Origin: Chinchilla lanigera
Taxonomy: Eukaryota; Chordata; Mammalia; Rodentia; Chinchillidae
Length of the DNA: 64,000 nt
Assembly (NCBI RefSeq): GCF_000276665.1
Contig: NW_004955481.1
Location: forward strand, 1,438,507 to 1,502,506
Reading direction: 5' to 3'
Shown: positions 55,090 through 64,000 of the stretch, piece by piece
How the letters are laid out: every line of letters begins with the position of its first letter
Position numbering within the stretch: position 1 is the stretch's first letter
Position numbers and translations under genes: made by a program
Notes under the pieces: model-generated
Database searches by the model: none
Told to the model about the DNA's origin: nothing
The model's input: the letters and a program-made list of their open reading frames with translations, nothing else

Positions 55090-55330
55090 GTGGAAGGTGA
55101 GATAGCAGGGTGGTTAAGGACACAAGCTCTAGAGCCGGCTGCTTAGATAAGACTCTGGTTTGTCGTCTGTGGAACCTTGAGCAATAGCTTTCCTGAGCAT
55201 CAGTTTTCTCATCTATAATACAGGCCTAATAATAGCATCTATCTCATTTAATTATACTGATGGTTAAAGAAACTAATGAGCCTAGAGTTGGTAGAGAAAG
55301 CCTGGCACACAGTTCGTCATTATCCATGTG
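55090..55330 (+). repeat. MIR element, well preserved
   Basis: GGTGGTTAAGGACACAAGC, AACCTTGAGCAATAGC, TCAGTTTTCTCATCTATAA and AGCCTGGCACACAGTTCG occur in MIR order. Confidence 0.85.
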
Positions 55331-55404
55331 AACCAAGGCACTCCACCTTTCTTGTCACCAGTAAAATGGAAGTAATGCAATACTTAGCTTTTAAAGATCA
55401 AATG

Positions 55405-55560
55405 AGAGCCGGGCATGGTGGCACATGCCTGTAATCCAGCACTCAGGAGGCTGAGGCAGGAGGATAGCCATGAGCTCGAGGACAGCCTGAGCTACATAAT
55501 GAGTTCAAGGCCAGCCTGAACTACAGAGAGAGACTCTGTCTCAAAAAAACAAAAACAAAA
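55405..55560 (+). mobile_element. B1 SINE
   Basis: GAGCCGGGCATGGTGGCAC to CTCTGTCTCAAAAAAAC. Confidence 0.92.
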
Positions 55561-55915
55561 CCCTAAAGATTAAACGAGCTTATTTCTTTATTGACCTTTT
55601 AATGTTGAGATACTTTTAGGCTCATATGGGAGTTACAAAAATAGCACAGAGAGCATAAACACATAGATCAATGAAATACAATTGAGAGTTCCAAAATAAA
55701 TACATGGTCAGTTGATTTTTGACAAAATTACCAAGCTGATTCAATAGGGAAAAATAGTTTTTTCAGCAAATGGTTCTGGGACTATAAATATCCACATGAA
55801 AGGAATAAATTTGGACCTCTTACCCCACACCACACATAAAAATGAACTCAATGTGAATCATAGACTTACAAGTAAAAGCTGAAACTATAAAAAACTTAGA
55901 GGACACAGGAGCAGG

Positions 55916-56192
55916 GCTTGGGATGTGGCTCAGTGGTAGAGCACTTGTCTAGCATGTGCAAGGCTCTGGTGTTGACCTCCAGCACCACCAGAGAGAGAGG
56001 GGGAGAGAGGGAGTGAGAGGAAGAGAGGGACACAGGGAGAGGAGGAAAGACAGAGAGGGAAGCACTCGAGAGGCTGAGGCAGGAGGATCATTGCGAGTTC
56101 GAGACCAGCCTGGGCTACAAAGTGAGCTGAAGACCAGCCTGAACTGCATAGCGAGACCCTGTCTCAAACACACACACACACACACACACACA

Positions 56193-56224
<32 letters not shown>
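55916..56224 (+). mobile_element. ID SINE, GA tract, B1 SINE and CA repeat inside L1
   Basis: ID at about 55916-55990 (GGGATGTGGCTCAGTGG), a GAGAGAGG tract, a B1 lacking its start at about 56058-56170, then CACACA to 56224. Confidence 0.85.
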
Positions 56225-56457
56225 AAGGAGTAAATCTTTGTGACAAGGCAGACTGATTTTTAAGAAATGACAAAAATAATAAGTGAAAAGAAAATAGCAG
56301 CACTTTATTTAAATTATAAAGTTTTGTGCTTCAAAAAAATCAAGAAAGTAAAAAGACATGCAGAATAGGAGAATCTTTTTGCAAATCATATGTCCAATAA
56401 AGACCTTTCATATATAATACATAGGAAACTCCTATAATAATAGTGGGAAAATGGATG

Positions 56458-56655
56458 AAGGAATGAGGTGTGGTGACGGACACCTGTGATCCTAGCTACT
56501 CGAAAGATTGAGGCAGGAGGATTATAAATTCTAGGCCAGCAAAGTCCATTTAGTGAGATCCTGTTTCAAAATACAAAATCAAAAGGCTGGCGGTGCACTC
56601 TCTGAGGTAGAGTGCTTGCCCAGCATGTGTGAGGCCCTGGCTCAATTCCTTCGAT
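56458..56655 (+). mobile_element. B1-ID dimeric SINE inside L1
   Basis: Diverged B1 (TAGCTACTCGAAAGATTG) joined to an ID half (AGGTAGAGTGCTTGCCCAGC, GGCTCAATTCCTTC). Confidence 0.78.
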
Positions 56656-56974
56656 CTGAAGAAAACATGGGCAAAGTATCCAAACAGACAGTTCATCAAA
56701 GAAAACACCAGGCTACAAGATACATGGACCTCAAAAATGTTATACAAAGTAAAAAGAGCTGGTCATTAAAGACCACTCACTATCCTACTCCATCAATGTT
56801 TATGAAATATGGAGAACAGGTGAAATTGTGGAGACAGGAAATAGACTAGCAGGTCCCTAGGGCTGAAGAATAGGAGGTGGGAGAAAATGGGGTGTGAATG
56901 TTAATGAATGTAAGATTTCTTTTTTGGAATGTTGAGAATGTTTTGCAACTGAACAGTGATAATAATGCCATTTA

Positions 56975-57505
56975 GAGGTGGGCATGGTGGCACACGCCTG
57001 TAATTCTAGTACTTGGGAGGCTGAAGCAAGGAGATTGCTGCAAGTTTAGGAGTTCAAGACCAGCCTGAGCTACATAATGAGTCCAGACCAGCCTGAACTA
57101 AATAGCAAGGCCCTCTCTCAACAAAAAAAAAAGGAGGAGGGGGCGAGGGGAAGGGGAGGAGGAGGGGAAGGGAAGGGGAGAAGGAGGGGAAGGGGAGAAG
57201 AAGCAGAAAGACAAAGGGAAGGAGAGGAAGAACAAGGAGAAATTTTTTTTTTCTTTTTGAGACAGGGTCTCCCTATGCAGTTCAGGCTGGCCTTGAGCTC
57301 ACTTCATACCCTAGGCTGGTCTCAAACTCTCAACAATCCTCCTGCCTCAGCCTCCAAGTGCTGGGATTACACACGTGCGCCACCATGCCTGACCAAGGAG
57401 AAATTTTGCCGGGTGTGCAAAGTTAGCCTGGGCTACAGAGTGAGTTCAAGACCAGCTTGAACTGAATAGTGAAATCCTGTCTGAAAAAGACCAAAAAAAA
57501 AAATT
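56975..57505 (+). mobile_element. plus-strand B1 copies with a purine tail, interrupted by an antisense B1
   Basis: B1 at 56975-57120 has a GGA/GGGGAA tail to about 57240. An antisense B1 occupies 57247-57393, flanked by CAAGGAGAAATTTT at 57233-57246 and 57394-57407. A further plus-strand B1 piece is at about 57409-57505. Confidence 0.9.
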
Positions 57506-57514
57506 CTTTTTAAA

Positions 57515-57720
57515 GGGTTAGGGATATAGCTCAGTGCAAAGGCCCTGGGTTTGATTTCCCAGCACGCACATACACACACATACATACATACATACCAAAC
57601 AAATAAATAAATTCTTCTCTCCAGTTTGCACTTGTTTTCCCTTTGCAGTGTTAGGGATTGAACCCAGAGTCTCACGGTATGAGAGGCAAGTGCTGGGCCA
57701 CTTACGTACATTCCCAGCCC
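57515..57720. mobile_element. two ID-like SINEs in opposite orientation
   Basis: Plus-strand ID at about 57515-57600 (GGTTAGGGATATAGCTCAG) with an ACACAT/ACAT tail; antisense ID at about 57640-57720 (GGGATTGAACCCAGAGTC). Confidence 0.78.
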
Positions 57721-57724
57721 TACT

Positions 57725-58260
57725 CCAATGTTTTTCTAATGTTTCTATAGTCTTAGCTCTTACTGTGGGTGTATGATTCACATTGAGTTCATTTTTTGGT
57801 TAGTGCATGTTAATCATTCAGAGTAGTGGATTTTATTTTGACATATACATACATACATATGTGCGTACATAGAACATACAGTGATTCTTCCACATTTCCC
57901 TTTTCCTCTGACCCTTTTCCTCCTCTCTACTTTCTCCCTTATACTTCATGTTATCTCTTTTTATTTCAAAATAGCGTTTTTGTTGTATAAAAATACAGAT
58001 ATATTTGCCTGGGCTTTCACATTTGCTGATTTTTATTCACAATCTCTTTCAATACAAAATTTACAACCTCTTCCTCATTTCCAGCTTGATTATACAAGTG
58101 CTAACTGGAGAAATAAATGCATAAAAATGAAAAAACAAAAACACAGAGCCGTGAAACTAAGTTGCATGACATAGGTCCCATGAGGGTGCAGAGAATCAGA
58201 GAGACACAGAGTCAGATCACGGAATGGGAAGGTTTTAGCTAATGTTCTTTAACCATATTT
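57725..58260. other. AT-rich intergenic DNA, possibly LINE-derived
   Basis: Contains ACATACATACATA repeats near 57843 and a pyrimidine-rich block. No gene recognised. Confidence 0.4.
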
Positions 58261-58269
58261 GCCTTCTGC

Positions 58270-58850
58270 TTCACATTTAAGGGTGTGGATGTGTAGCAGA
58301 AAATGGCTCCCTCCAGCCAGTATACTTCAGTTTCTTAGTTGCCCAGGAAACAGTTCCTGTTCCAGTTCTGGTTGCTTCTGTTGCACATGAACTCGGTGTA
58401 ATTAAAACTTCCCTTCATGTCAGTTGGGGCTTCTCAGTACAACTCATCCCCTCCCTCATCTGCATCGCCCACGGCTGTCTGCAGCTGCCTCGTGTAATCC
58501 TCCTGAATGACGCCTGGTGTTTCTTCATCAATGCAAACAAGAGTATTTCTAATAACGTCTTGGGGTCCGTGCCATTTACCTCTCTGGCAAACATGGTGAA
58601 GAACATGGTGAAATTATGATGGGCCCCGGGGAGCACTCATCACGGCCTCAAGGGAGGCCTGAGTGGGATTCTGCCCTAGAGAAGCGAGCACCACATGCAG
58701 ATCTTCCTTGTCGATGAAAACTATCTTCATTCTGGTTGAGCACGTTGAAGGCCTCTCTGAACTCTGAATCTGTGGGTGGTCAAATGTGGAAAACGCATAG
58801 GCTGTTGCTCACTGAGGTTCTTCTTGACGGTTTTGGAACTTGCCTTCATG
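58270..58850 (-). pseudogene. myosin regulatory light chain (MYL12/MYL9-type) processed pseudogene
   Basis: Read on the minus strand, intronless pieces follow the regulatory light chain: FDHPQIQ near the start, an IDKEDLH-like stretch, [36 protein letters not shown] and SFNYTEFM. Frameshifts and stops separate them, including one inside the first EF-hand and one before FTMFF. A 3' UTR-like segment follows to about 58270. The order of segments and absence of introns show a retrocopy that cannot encode the protein. The parent is MYL12A, MYL12B or MYL9; I cannot say which. Confidence 0.85.
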
Positions 58851-58969
58851 CTCAACACAAATTTTTGTGCCAGACATCCGAGTCAGGGCTGCCTTGTGCT
58901 AGGTGTCCAGAGACAGCGGTGAGCACGGGGCTGGTCATCTCACGCTCTTTTTTTCTACAGAAAATACAT

Positions 58970-59375
58970 AGTACTGTATTTGACTTTCTAAATCAGGCTA
59001 TTGTACTTAGCACAGTGATCTCCAGAGCCATCCAAGTTCCTGCAAATGATATGATTTAATCTCTTCTTTATGGTTGAATAATATTTCTTTCTTTCTTTTT
59101 TTTTTGCTGAGTAGTTTTTCTTTTATTTTTTAAATTTTTTTATTTTAAAAATAAAAGGAGGAAAACATTAACAGACAGACAACCTTTTACAAAATAGCAA
59201 AAGAACAGTACAGACAATACAGAGTTACAAACAAAGTGGTGGGAAATTAACAATGCTTGTTGTGTTACTTGAATAATATTTCATTGCATATTTATACCAC
59301 ATTTTCTTTATCCATTGGTCTGTTGACAGGCACCTAGGCTGTTTCCATACCTTAGCTATTGGGAATTATACTGCA
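58970..59375 (-). mobile_element. antisense L1 3' fragment
   Basis: TATTGTACTTAGCACAGTG, TTTATGGTTGAATAATATTTC, CACATTTTCTTTATCCATTGG and GGCACCTAGGCTGTTTCC are the reverse complement of an L1 3' region, split by the insert at 59088-59268. Confidence 0.82.
59088..59268 (-). mobile_element. 181-bp poly(A)-tailed retrocopy of unknown source
   Basis: Flanked by the exact 14-bp duplication TTGAATAATATTTC at 59074-59087 and 59269-59282. Read on the minus strand it ends with AATAAAAG, then ACTACTCAGC and an A run, like the last 150-odd bases of an mRNA or LINE. No SINE similarity. Confidence 0.88.
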
Positions 59376-59392
59376 ATAAAGATGGGATGTTT

Positions 59393-59760
59393 GCCAAGCT
59401 GGTGGTGCATGACTGGAATTCCAGCACTTTGGCTGGCTGAGGTAGCAGGATTGCAAGTTGGAACCCAACCTGGGCAACTTAGGAACTTAGTGAGAACCTG
59501 TCTCAAAATAAAAAGGGTTGGGGTTGGGCATGTTGACCTGGACCTGTAATCCCAACACTCGGGAGGCAGAGGCAGGAGGATCACTGCAAGTTCAAGGCCA
59601 GCCTGGGATACATAGCAAGTCCCTGTTTAAAAAAAAAACAAAAAAACAAAACAAAAAAAAACTAAATAAATAAACAAAAATAAAAAGGGCTAGGAATGCA
59701 TCTCTGTGAGAAGGCCCTCAGTCCAATTCCAAGTACAAAAATGCGAGTTTGTTAGTTTTA
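59393..59760 (+). mobile_element. B1-ID dimer split by a second B1
   Basis: B1 half at 59393-59504 and ID half at about 59690-59745 belong together. A separate B1 at 59518-59676 is inserted in the linker, flanked by AAAATAAAAAGGG at 59505-59517 and 59677-59689. Confidence 0.9.
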
Positions 59761-59764
59761 TTTT

Positions 59765-59929
59765 TATTTATTTTTGTCCTTTTGAGATAGAGTTTTGCTG
59801 TGCAGTTCAGGCTGCTCTTGAACTCACTTTATAGCCCAGGCTGGCCTCACACTCGCAGTGATCCTCCTGTCTCAGCCTCAAGAATATTAGGATTACAGGT
59901 GTGCACCACCATGCCCAGTTAATTTTTTT

Positions 59930-59962
<33 letters not shown>

Positions 59963-60095
59963 TCTAGGTCTCACTATGAGGTTCAGGCTGGCCTTGAATT
60001 CATTGTGTAGCCCAGGCTGGTCTGGAACTCATGGGTATCTTGTCTCAGCCTCGAAAGTGCTGGGATTATAGACGTGAGTCACTATGCCCAGCGCT
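59765..60095 (-). mobile_element. two antisense B1 SINEs
   Basis: About 59772-59925 (GAGATAGAGTTTTGCTGTG) and 59935-60095 (T run, TCTAGGTCTCACTATGAGG). Confidence 0.9.
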
Positions 60096-60254
60096 CCCCC
60101 TTAATCTTTTGTTGATCTAATCATTGCCAGAGAGAGAAAAGTAGAACAAAAGGGGAGGCGAACCACTCATCAGTATAGTTCCCCATGGCATCTTTTATTT
60201 TTCTAGGCTCACTGACAGCTCCTCCCTGGCTCTCAGGAAGAATTATTATTTCTA

Positions 60255-60335
60255 TTATTATTTGCGGCACTGGGGATCCAACCTAAGGCCTCACATGTGC
60301 TAGTCAAGTGCTCTGCTTCTGAACTAAGTTCCCAC
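60255..60335 (-). mobile_element. diverged ID-like SINE (antisense)
   Basis: GCACTGGGGATCCAACCTAAGG and GCTTCTGAACTAAGTTCCC. Confidence 0.7.
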
Positions 60336-60365
60336 CACGCAGGCAGGGTTAAATGCCCTACTTGT

Positions 60366-60539
60366 TTTTATGGGTTTTTTTTCTTTTTTTTTTTTTGTCT
60401 TTTTGAGACAGGGTCTCACTCTGCAGTTCAGACTGGCCTTGAGCTCATTTTGTAGCCCAGCCTGGTCTCGAACTCTCAACGATCCTCCTGCCTCAGCCTC
60501 CCAAGTGATGGGATTACAGGAGTGCGCCACTACGCCCGC
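60366..60539 (-). mobile_element. B1 SINE (antisense) with 16-bp target-site duplication
   Basis: Full antisense B1 between TAAATGCCCTACTTGT at 60350-60365 and 60540-60555. Confidence 0.95.
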
Positions 60540-60746
60540 TAAATGCCCTACTTGTAAACTGTCATTACATTGCACTACAAGAGCTTGAGTTCTAGTCTAC
60601 CGTCCTTCTACCCTTTGAGTTCTATAAAGGTTGTCTTTGCCCTACTATACTCCCAAACCTTGGTACACAGTGGACATTCAACAGATAATTGAACCAACGG
60701 ATATATGCACAAATTGACTTGGAACCAGTCCTGTATATTAAGTCTG

Positions 60747-60854
60747 TTTTGTTTTGTTTCTTTTGTTTTTTTTTTTTTCCGGTACCGGGAATCGAACTCA
60801 CAACCTCGCGCTTGCCAGGCAGGCGCAGTGCCACTGAGCTAAATCGCCAGCCCC
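60747..60854 (-). mobile_element. ID-family SINE (antisense), little diverged
   Basis: T run, CGGTACCGGGAATCGAACTC, GCCACTGAGCTAAATCGCC; flanked by ATTAAGTCTG at 60737-60746 and 60855-60864. Its boxes are among the least decayed in the window. Confidence 0.93.
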
Positions 60855-60999
60855 ATTAAGTCTGAATCTGTGAGAACTGACACAGAATGTGAAATTTTTC
60901 ACACATTTATTAAACGTTTGATGATTTTGCTCGCTAGCAAAGCAAGGTGTACATTTACAAAAAGACAGCCTCAGCCTCAACTCTGGGTGAAGGACTTGA

Positions 61000-61200
61000 G
61001 CCTAGCCTGACCACACCCCCTTACGTTCAGCTCTTATTCTCTTATGGATCCGCCCCTTCCGGTGTAGCGTGCAACTTTAATTGGTTTTCTCGCCCATCGA
61101 TCTGAGCACCTCGGCGCCTATTGGATCAAACTCTGAACCCGCTTGCGCACTTTCCGGCGTTGGGAACGCGGAGTGGACGTAGGTTTGCCGCCATTGCGCT
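61000..61200 (+). promoter_or_regulatory. PRPF8: PRPF8 promoter
   Basis: TATA-less GC-rich housekeeping promoter: ATTGG boxes at about 61079 and 61120, ETS-like CTTCCGG at about 61047 and TTTCCGG at about 61151, and GCCGCCATTG (YY1-like) at about 61189. Confidence 0.65.
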
Positions 61201-61237
61201 GAGGGGAAAGCGGCAGTCTGTGTGCGAGAGCTGCGGG
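61160..61237 (+). other. PRPF8: PRPF8 noncoding exon 1 (predicted)
   Basis: A donor GCTGCGG|GGTGCGTGG or one base either side would end a 5' UTR exon near 61237. The acceptor CCCCTAG|ATTCTCC at 61421-61423 opens the exon with the ATG. The start is set by the YY1-like site and is approximate. Confidence 0.5.
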
Positions 61238-61433
61238 GTGCGTGGCAGGTTTCAAGGCCCGGCTTGCGGGAGACGTGATGAGTCGGTGGGGTTGGGCCAG
61301 CTCGGGGTGCATGCACTCTTAGCGGCGCGGCCCTGCAGGCCGTGGGTATCCGGATGTTTCAGTGGGGCGTTTTGTAGGCCTGGGCCTTCCCCGTTAATTT
61401 TTCTGTCTCGACGCTCCCCTAGATTCTCCGGGC

Positions 61434-62690
61434 ATGGCCGGAGTATTTCCGTACCGAGGGCCGGGTAATCCGGTGCCCGGCCCTCTAGCCCCGCTGCCGG
61501 ACTACATGTCGGAGGAGAAGCTGCAGGAGAAAGGTGAACGAGCGGGAGCGGCGCGCGGGGACGGGAGCCGGCGGGTGTGCGCATGCGCGCAAGTGGGTTT
61601 GCCCCCCCCCCCCCCGGGGGCAGGTTCATTAGGTGTCCTACCTACTGCGTGTTTTATTTAGTTAAAACATTTTAAGTACCTATCTGCAGGCGCTGGTCCA
61701 GTGGGTGATTTAAACTCGTGTAGGATTTAAGTTGCAATAGGGGGATAAATAATGAAAATCCGAAGTAACAAAGACGTCGGGTAGTGAGAAGTGCGATGGA
61801 CCAGAAAATGGCAGGGAGTGCGCCGCCCTTGCATGCTTTGACAGGCGCTTACCCACGGGCGGGGGCAATGGTCTTGCGGTCCTTTAAACCGAAGTACTTT
61901 TGTAGCCCGAAAATGGCAGCAGTTGCAGGCCAAACGCTATGCAGAAAAACGGAAGTTTGGATTTGTGGATGCTCAGAAGGAAGACATGCCCCCAGAGCAT
62001 GTCAGGAAGATAATAAGAGACCATGGAGACATGACCAATAGGAAGTTTCGCCATGACAAAAGGGTCTATTTGGGGTAAGGAACATCCTGGAATAATATCA
62101 CTTGGAATTTGGTCCTTTTCCTTTTTCTGTGCGATACATTGTAATCTTATATGCTGTTCTTTTGGAAAAGAAGTCTTTTTTTGACAGCCCATTTTCTGGT
62201 TATAAGAGCAAGGAGAAAACTATCAGAATTGTGCAATAACACTCAGATTTTCCAGTTATGGAGGGTTTTGCTCCAGTTTCTGTTGCTGATCTGGGATTGG
62301 TGCTTTAGCTGGTCCTGCTCATGCAATTACATGCACTCTAAGATCGGATGGTGGCATATGCCTGTAGCCCCAGTATTTGGTAGGCTGAGGCAGGAGGATC
62401 ACCACAAGCTCACTGCCACCATGCACTACATGGGGAATTCAAAGGCATCCTGAGCTACATAGTGAGATCCTGTCTCAAAAAAGAAAACAAAAAATCCTCC
62501 TGGATAGGGTGGTACATGCCTGTAATCCTAGTACTCAGGAGGCTGAGGCAAGAGAATTGTGAGTTTGAGGACAGCCTTGGCTACGGAGTGTGTTCAGAAC
62601 TAACTTAAGCTACATAATGAGACCCTGTCCAAAGTAAATAAGTAAAATGTCTCACTGAGTAGGTCATTGACAGAATGAGATCCACAGTAG

Positions 62691-62734
<44 letters not shown>

Positions 62735-64000
62735 TCTTTTTGAGACAGGGTCTTGATATGCAGCTCAGCCTGGCCTTGAACTCACTTTGTAGCCCAGGCT
62801 GGTCTCGAACTCGCAATGATCCTCCTGCCTCAGCCTCCCCATGCCCGTTTTTGTTTGTTTGTTTGTTTTTTGTCTTTTTGAGACAGGGTCTCGCTGCGCA
62901 GTTCAGGCTGGCCTTGAGCTCACTTTGTAGCCCAGGCTGGTCTCGAACTCACAATGATCCTCCTGCCTCAACCTTCCCAGTAGTAGGATTACACACGTGT
63001 GCCTCTGTGCCCAGTTTTAGAAAACTTTTTATATACTCCCGTTGCTTATAACTTCTTGGTGGTCAGAACTCTGAGGTTTAGGGACTTAACTCACTCTTGA
63101 CATCTCTATACTACTGTTTTTCTGTGGCTCTTTGCTGGGTGGGTATAGAAATTTCTTAGCAAAACCTTGTTCCATTTGAACACAAAAACGTTAGCCACTT
63201 AATGAACTGTCAGTGCCACCCATAGAAGCCAGACAGACAACTTGTTTGTTTGGTTTCTCCCTTTGTTTGGGTGGGATGGGTGGGAGAATGTGTAGTACTA
63301 GGGAGTGAACTCAGGGAACACTGAACTATAGCCCTAGCCCTTTTTGAGACAGGTTCTCACTAAATTGCCCAGACTGGCTCTAAGCCTGTGATTTTCCTGT
63401 CTCAGCTTCTTGAGGTTATGAACCTGTGCTGCTACATACAGCTCAAAAATACATGAGTGGGAGCCAGGCATGGTGGCCCATGCCTGTAATCTCAGCACTA
63501 GGGAGGCTGAGGCAGCAGGATTGTTGCAAGTTTGAGGTCAGCCTAGTCTTCAAAGTGAGCTCAAGGCCACCCTGAACTGCATAGGGAGACCCTGTCTCAA
63601 AAAAAAAAAAACAACCCAAAAAACAAAAAAACACTTGAGTGTGATGAACATTTCATTTTTTCTTATGGGAAGGCTTAGAGGGGAGAGAATGTAAAACAGC
63701 CTGATCTTCAGAGGGATAGTTACTGGTTAGTAGGGACTGCTTCCCAGTCTTATGGGACTGTGAGGCTTAAGAGGCAGAGCGGCACAAGGTGAAGGTGGAG
63801 ATGGGGAGGCAGGGCCTCTCATGAAGGACCTGTGTACTGAATTGGGGAATGTGGACTAGAAGACATAATTTTCTGTGGAACATGCTATTGTGGTAACTGA
63901 GTTTTCAGCATGGGACAAATAGCAGATCACTGTTCCATTTCTGATAATCTCTTTTCTTCCTCATGTGGCAGTGCCCTAAAGTACATGCCCCATGCAGTCC
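61434..64000 (+). CDS. PRPF8: pre-mRNA-processing-splicing factor 8, first coding exons (partial)
   Basis: Central scaffold of the U5 snRNP and spliceosome active site; about 2335 residues in mammals, so only the N-terminal end is here. Coding exons: 61434-61533, 61906-62074 and 63972 to the window edge, in phase. The start [16 protein letters not shown] and the following [32 protein letters not shown] and [16 protein letters not shown] are the highly conserved N-terminus. The third exon begins ALKYMPHAV. All three splice junctions seen are GT-AG. The intron from 62075 holds a block of SINEs. Confidence 0.97.
61603..61614. repeat. poly-C run in PRPF8 intron 2
   Basis: A C homopolymer followed by GGGGG just after the first coding exon. 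Length may be uncertain. Confidence 0.8.
62343..62660 (+). mobile_element. two B1 SINEs in PRPF8 intron
   Basis: About 62343-62490 (GATGGTGGCATATGCCTG) and 62500-62640 (GATAGGGTGGTACATGCC), both plus strand with A-rich ends. Confidence 0.88.
62698..63017 (-). mobile_element. two antisense B1 SINEs in PRPF8 intron
   Basis: A T run of about 35 at 62698, an antisense B1 to about 62848, GTTT repeats, then a second antisense B1 to 63017 lacking nothing obvious. The first copy is cut short at its 5' (right) end by the second. Confidence 0.92.
63285..63445 (-). mobile_element. antisense B1-ID dimer in PRPF8 intron
   Basis: GTACTAGGGAGTGAACTCAGG and ACTATAGCCCTAGCCC followed by TTTGAGACAGGTTCTCAC. 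Confidence 0.78.
63462..63635 (+). mobile_element. B1 SINE in PRPF8 intron
   Basis: GAGCCAGGCATGGTGGCCC to CTGTCTCAAAAAAAAAAAAAC. Confidence 0.92.

Larger units (their letters stand above)
55620..56950 (+). mobile_element. L1 ORF2-to-3' fragment interrupted by SINEs
   Basis: Reverse-transcriptase-ORF 3' sequence of L1 is clear at 55650-55915 (GGTCAGTTGATTTTTGAC, AAATGGTTCTGGGACTATAA, CACACCACACATAAAAATG), 56225-56455 (TTTTGTGCTTCAAAAAAATC, TTTTTGCAAATCATATGTCC) and 56650-56950 (ACATGGGCAAAGTATCC, then the 3' UTR). All frames are broken. Confidence 0.9.

Noticed and set aside
56553..56849. A 98-residue plus-strand gene
   Set aside because: It lies in a B1-ID dimer and L1 3' sequence.

Overview
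The window is eukaryotic nuclear DNA from a placental mammal, most probably a rodent outside the mouse/rat/hamster group. Genes are split by GT-AG introns and the intergenic DNA is packed with SINEs. These are B1-type elements, tRNA-derived ID elements with A and B boxes and A-rich tails, and B1-ID dimers (the B1-dID type described from several non-muroid rodent families). I saw no B2 or B4 elements. The species cannot be fixed from the sequence alone; beaver, squirrel or kangaroo-rat relatives are plausible. One 169-base run of N marks an assembly gap.

The gene content is a conserved block corresponding to human 17p13.3, read in the opposite direction: SERPINF2 (minus, coding 9275 to 3504), WDR81 (minus, coding 23281 to 12364), the microRNA-22 host locus (plus, about 30.4-33.9 kb, hairpin 32537-32621), TLCD2 (plus, coding 37404-39395) and the 5' end of PRPF8 (plus, coding from 61434 and running off the window). 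I rebuilt every coding exon by splice phase. SERPINF2 gives 491 codons, WDR81 1936 and TLCD2 262, all with intact frames. The first three exons of the PRPF8 coding region are intact.

Region by region: 1-2.7 kb is the region downstream of SERPINF2, with an old L1 fragment and SINEs. 2.7-10.6 kb is SERPINF2, with a probable noncoding first exon and a liver-type promoter near 10.45-10.65 kb. 11.6-23.7 kb is WDR81, dominated by a 3.65-kb first coding exon. 24-30 kb holds MIR, B1, MaLR and MER20 repeats and then unique GC-rich DNA. 30.2-34 kb is the MIR22 host locus. 34.5-36 kb holds an old L1 and an RPL37 processed pseudogene. 37-39.7 kb is TLCD2. 39.7-61 kb is a gene-poor repeat field with nested SINEs, a HAL1 fragment, L1 fragments, a myosin regulatory light chain pseudogene and a short unidentified retrocopy. 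61-64 kb is the PRPF8 promoter and first exons.

The genes are not an operon and do not share a pathway: a secreted plasmin inhibitor, an endolysosomal BEACH/WD40 protein, a stress-responsive microRNA host, a TLC-domain membrane protein and the core spliceosomal protein. I found no previously undescribed biological system. The points most worth following up are a compact HNF4/FOXA/HNF1-like cluster next to a predicted SERPINF2 exon 1, loss of the RGD motif in the alpha-2-antiplasmin tail, a G-quadruplex-forming triplet repeat upstream of TLCD2, an unassigned diverged repeat pair at 41.2 and 42.7 kb, and a site used twice in succession by SINE insertions at 47.2-47.5 kb.
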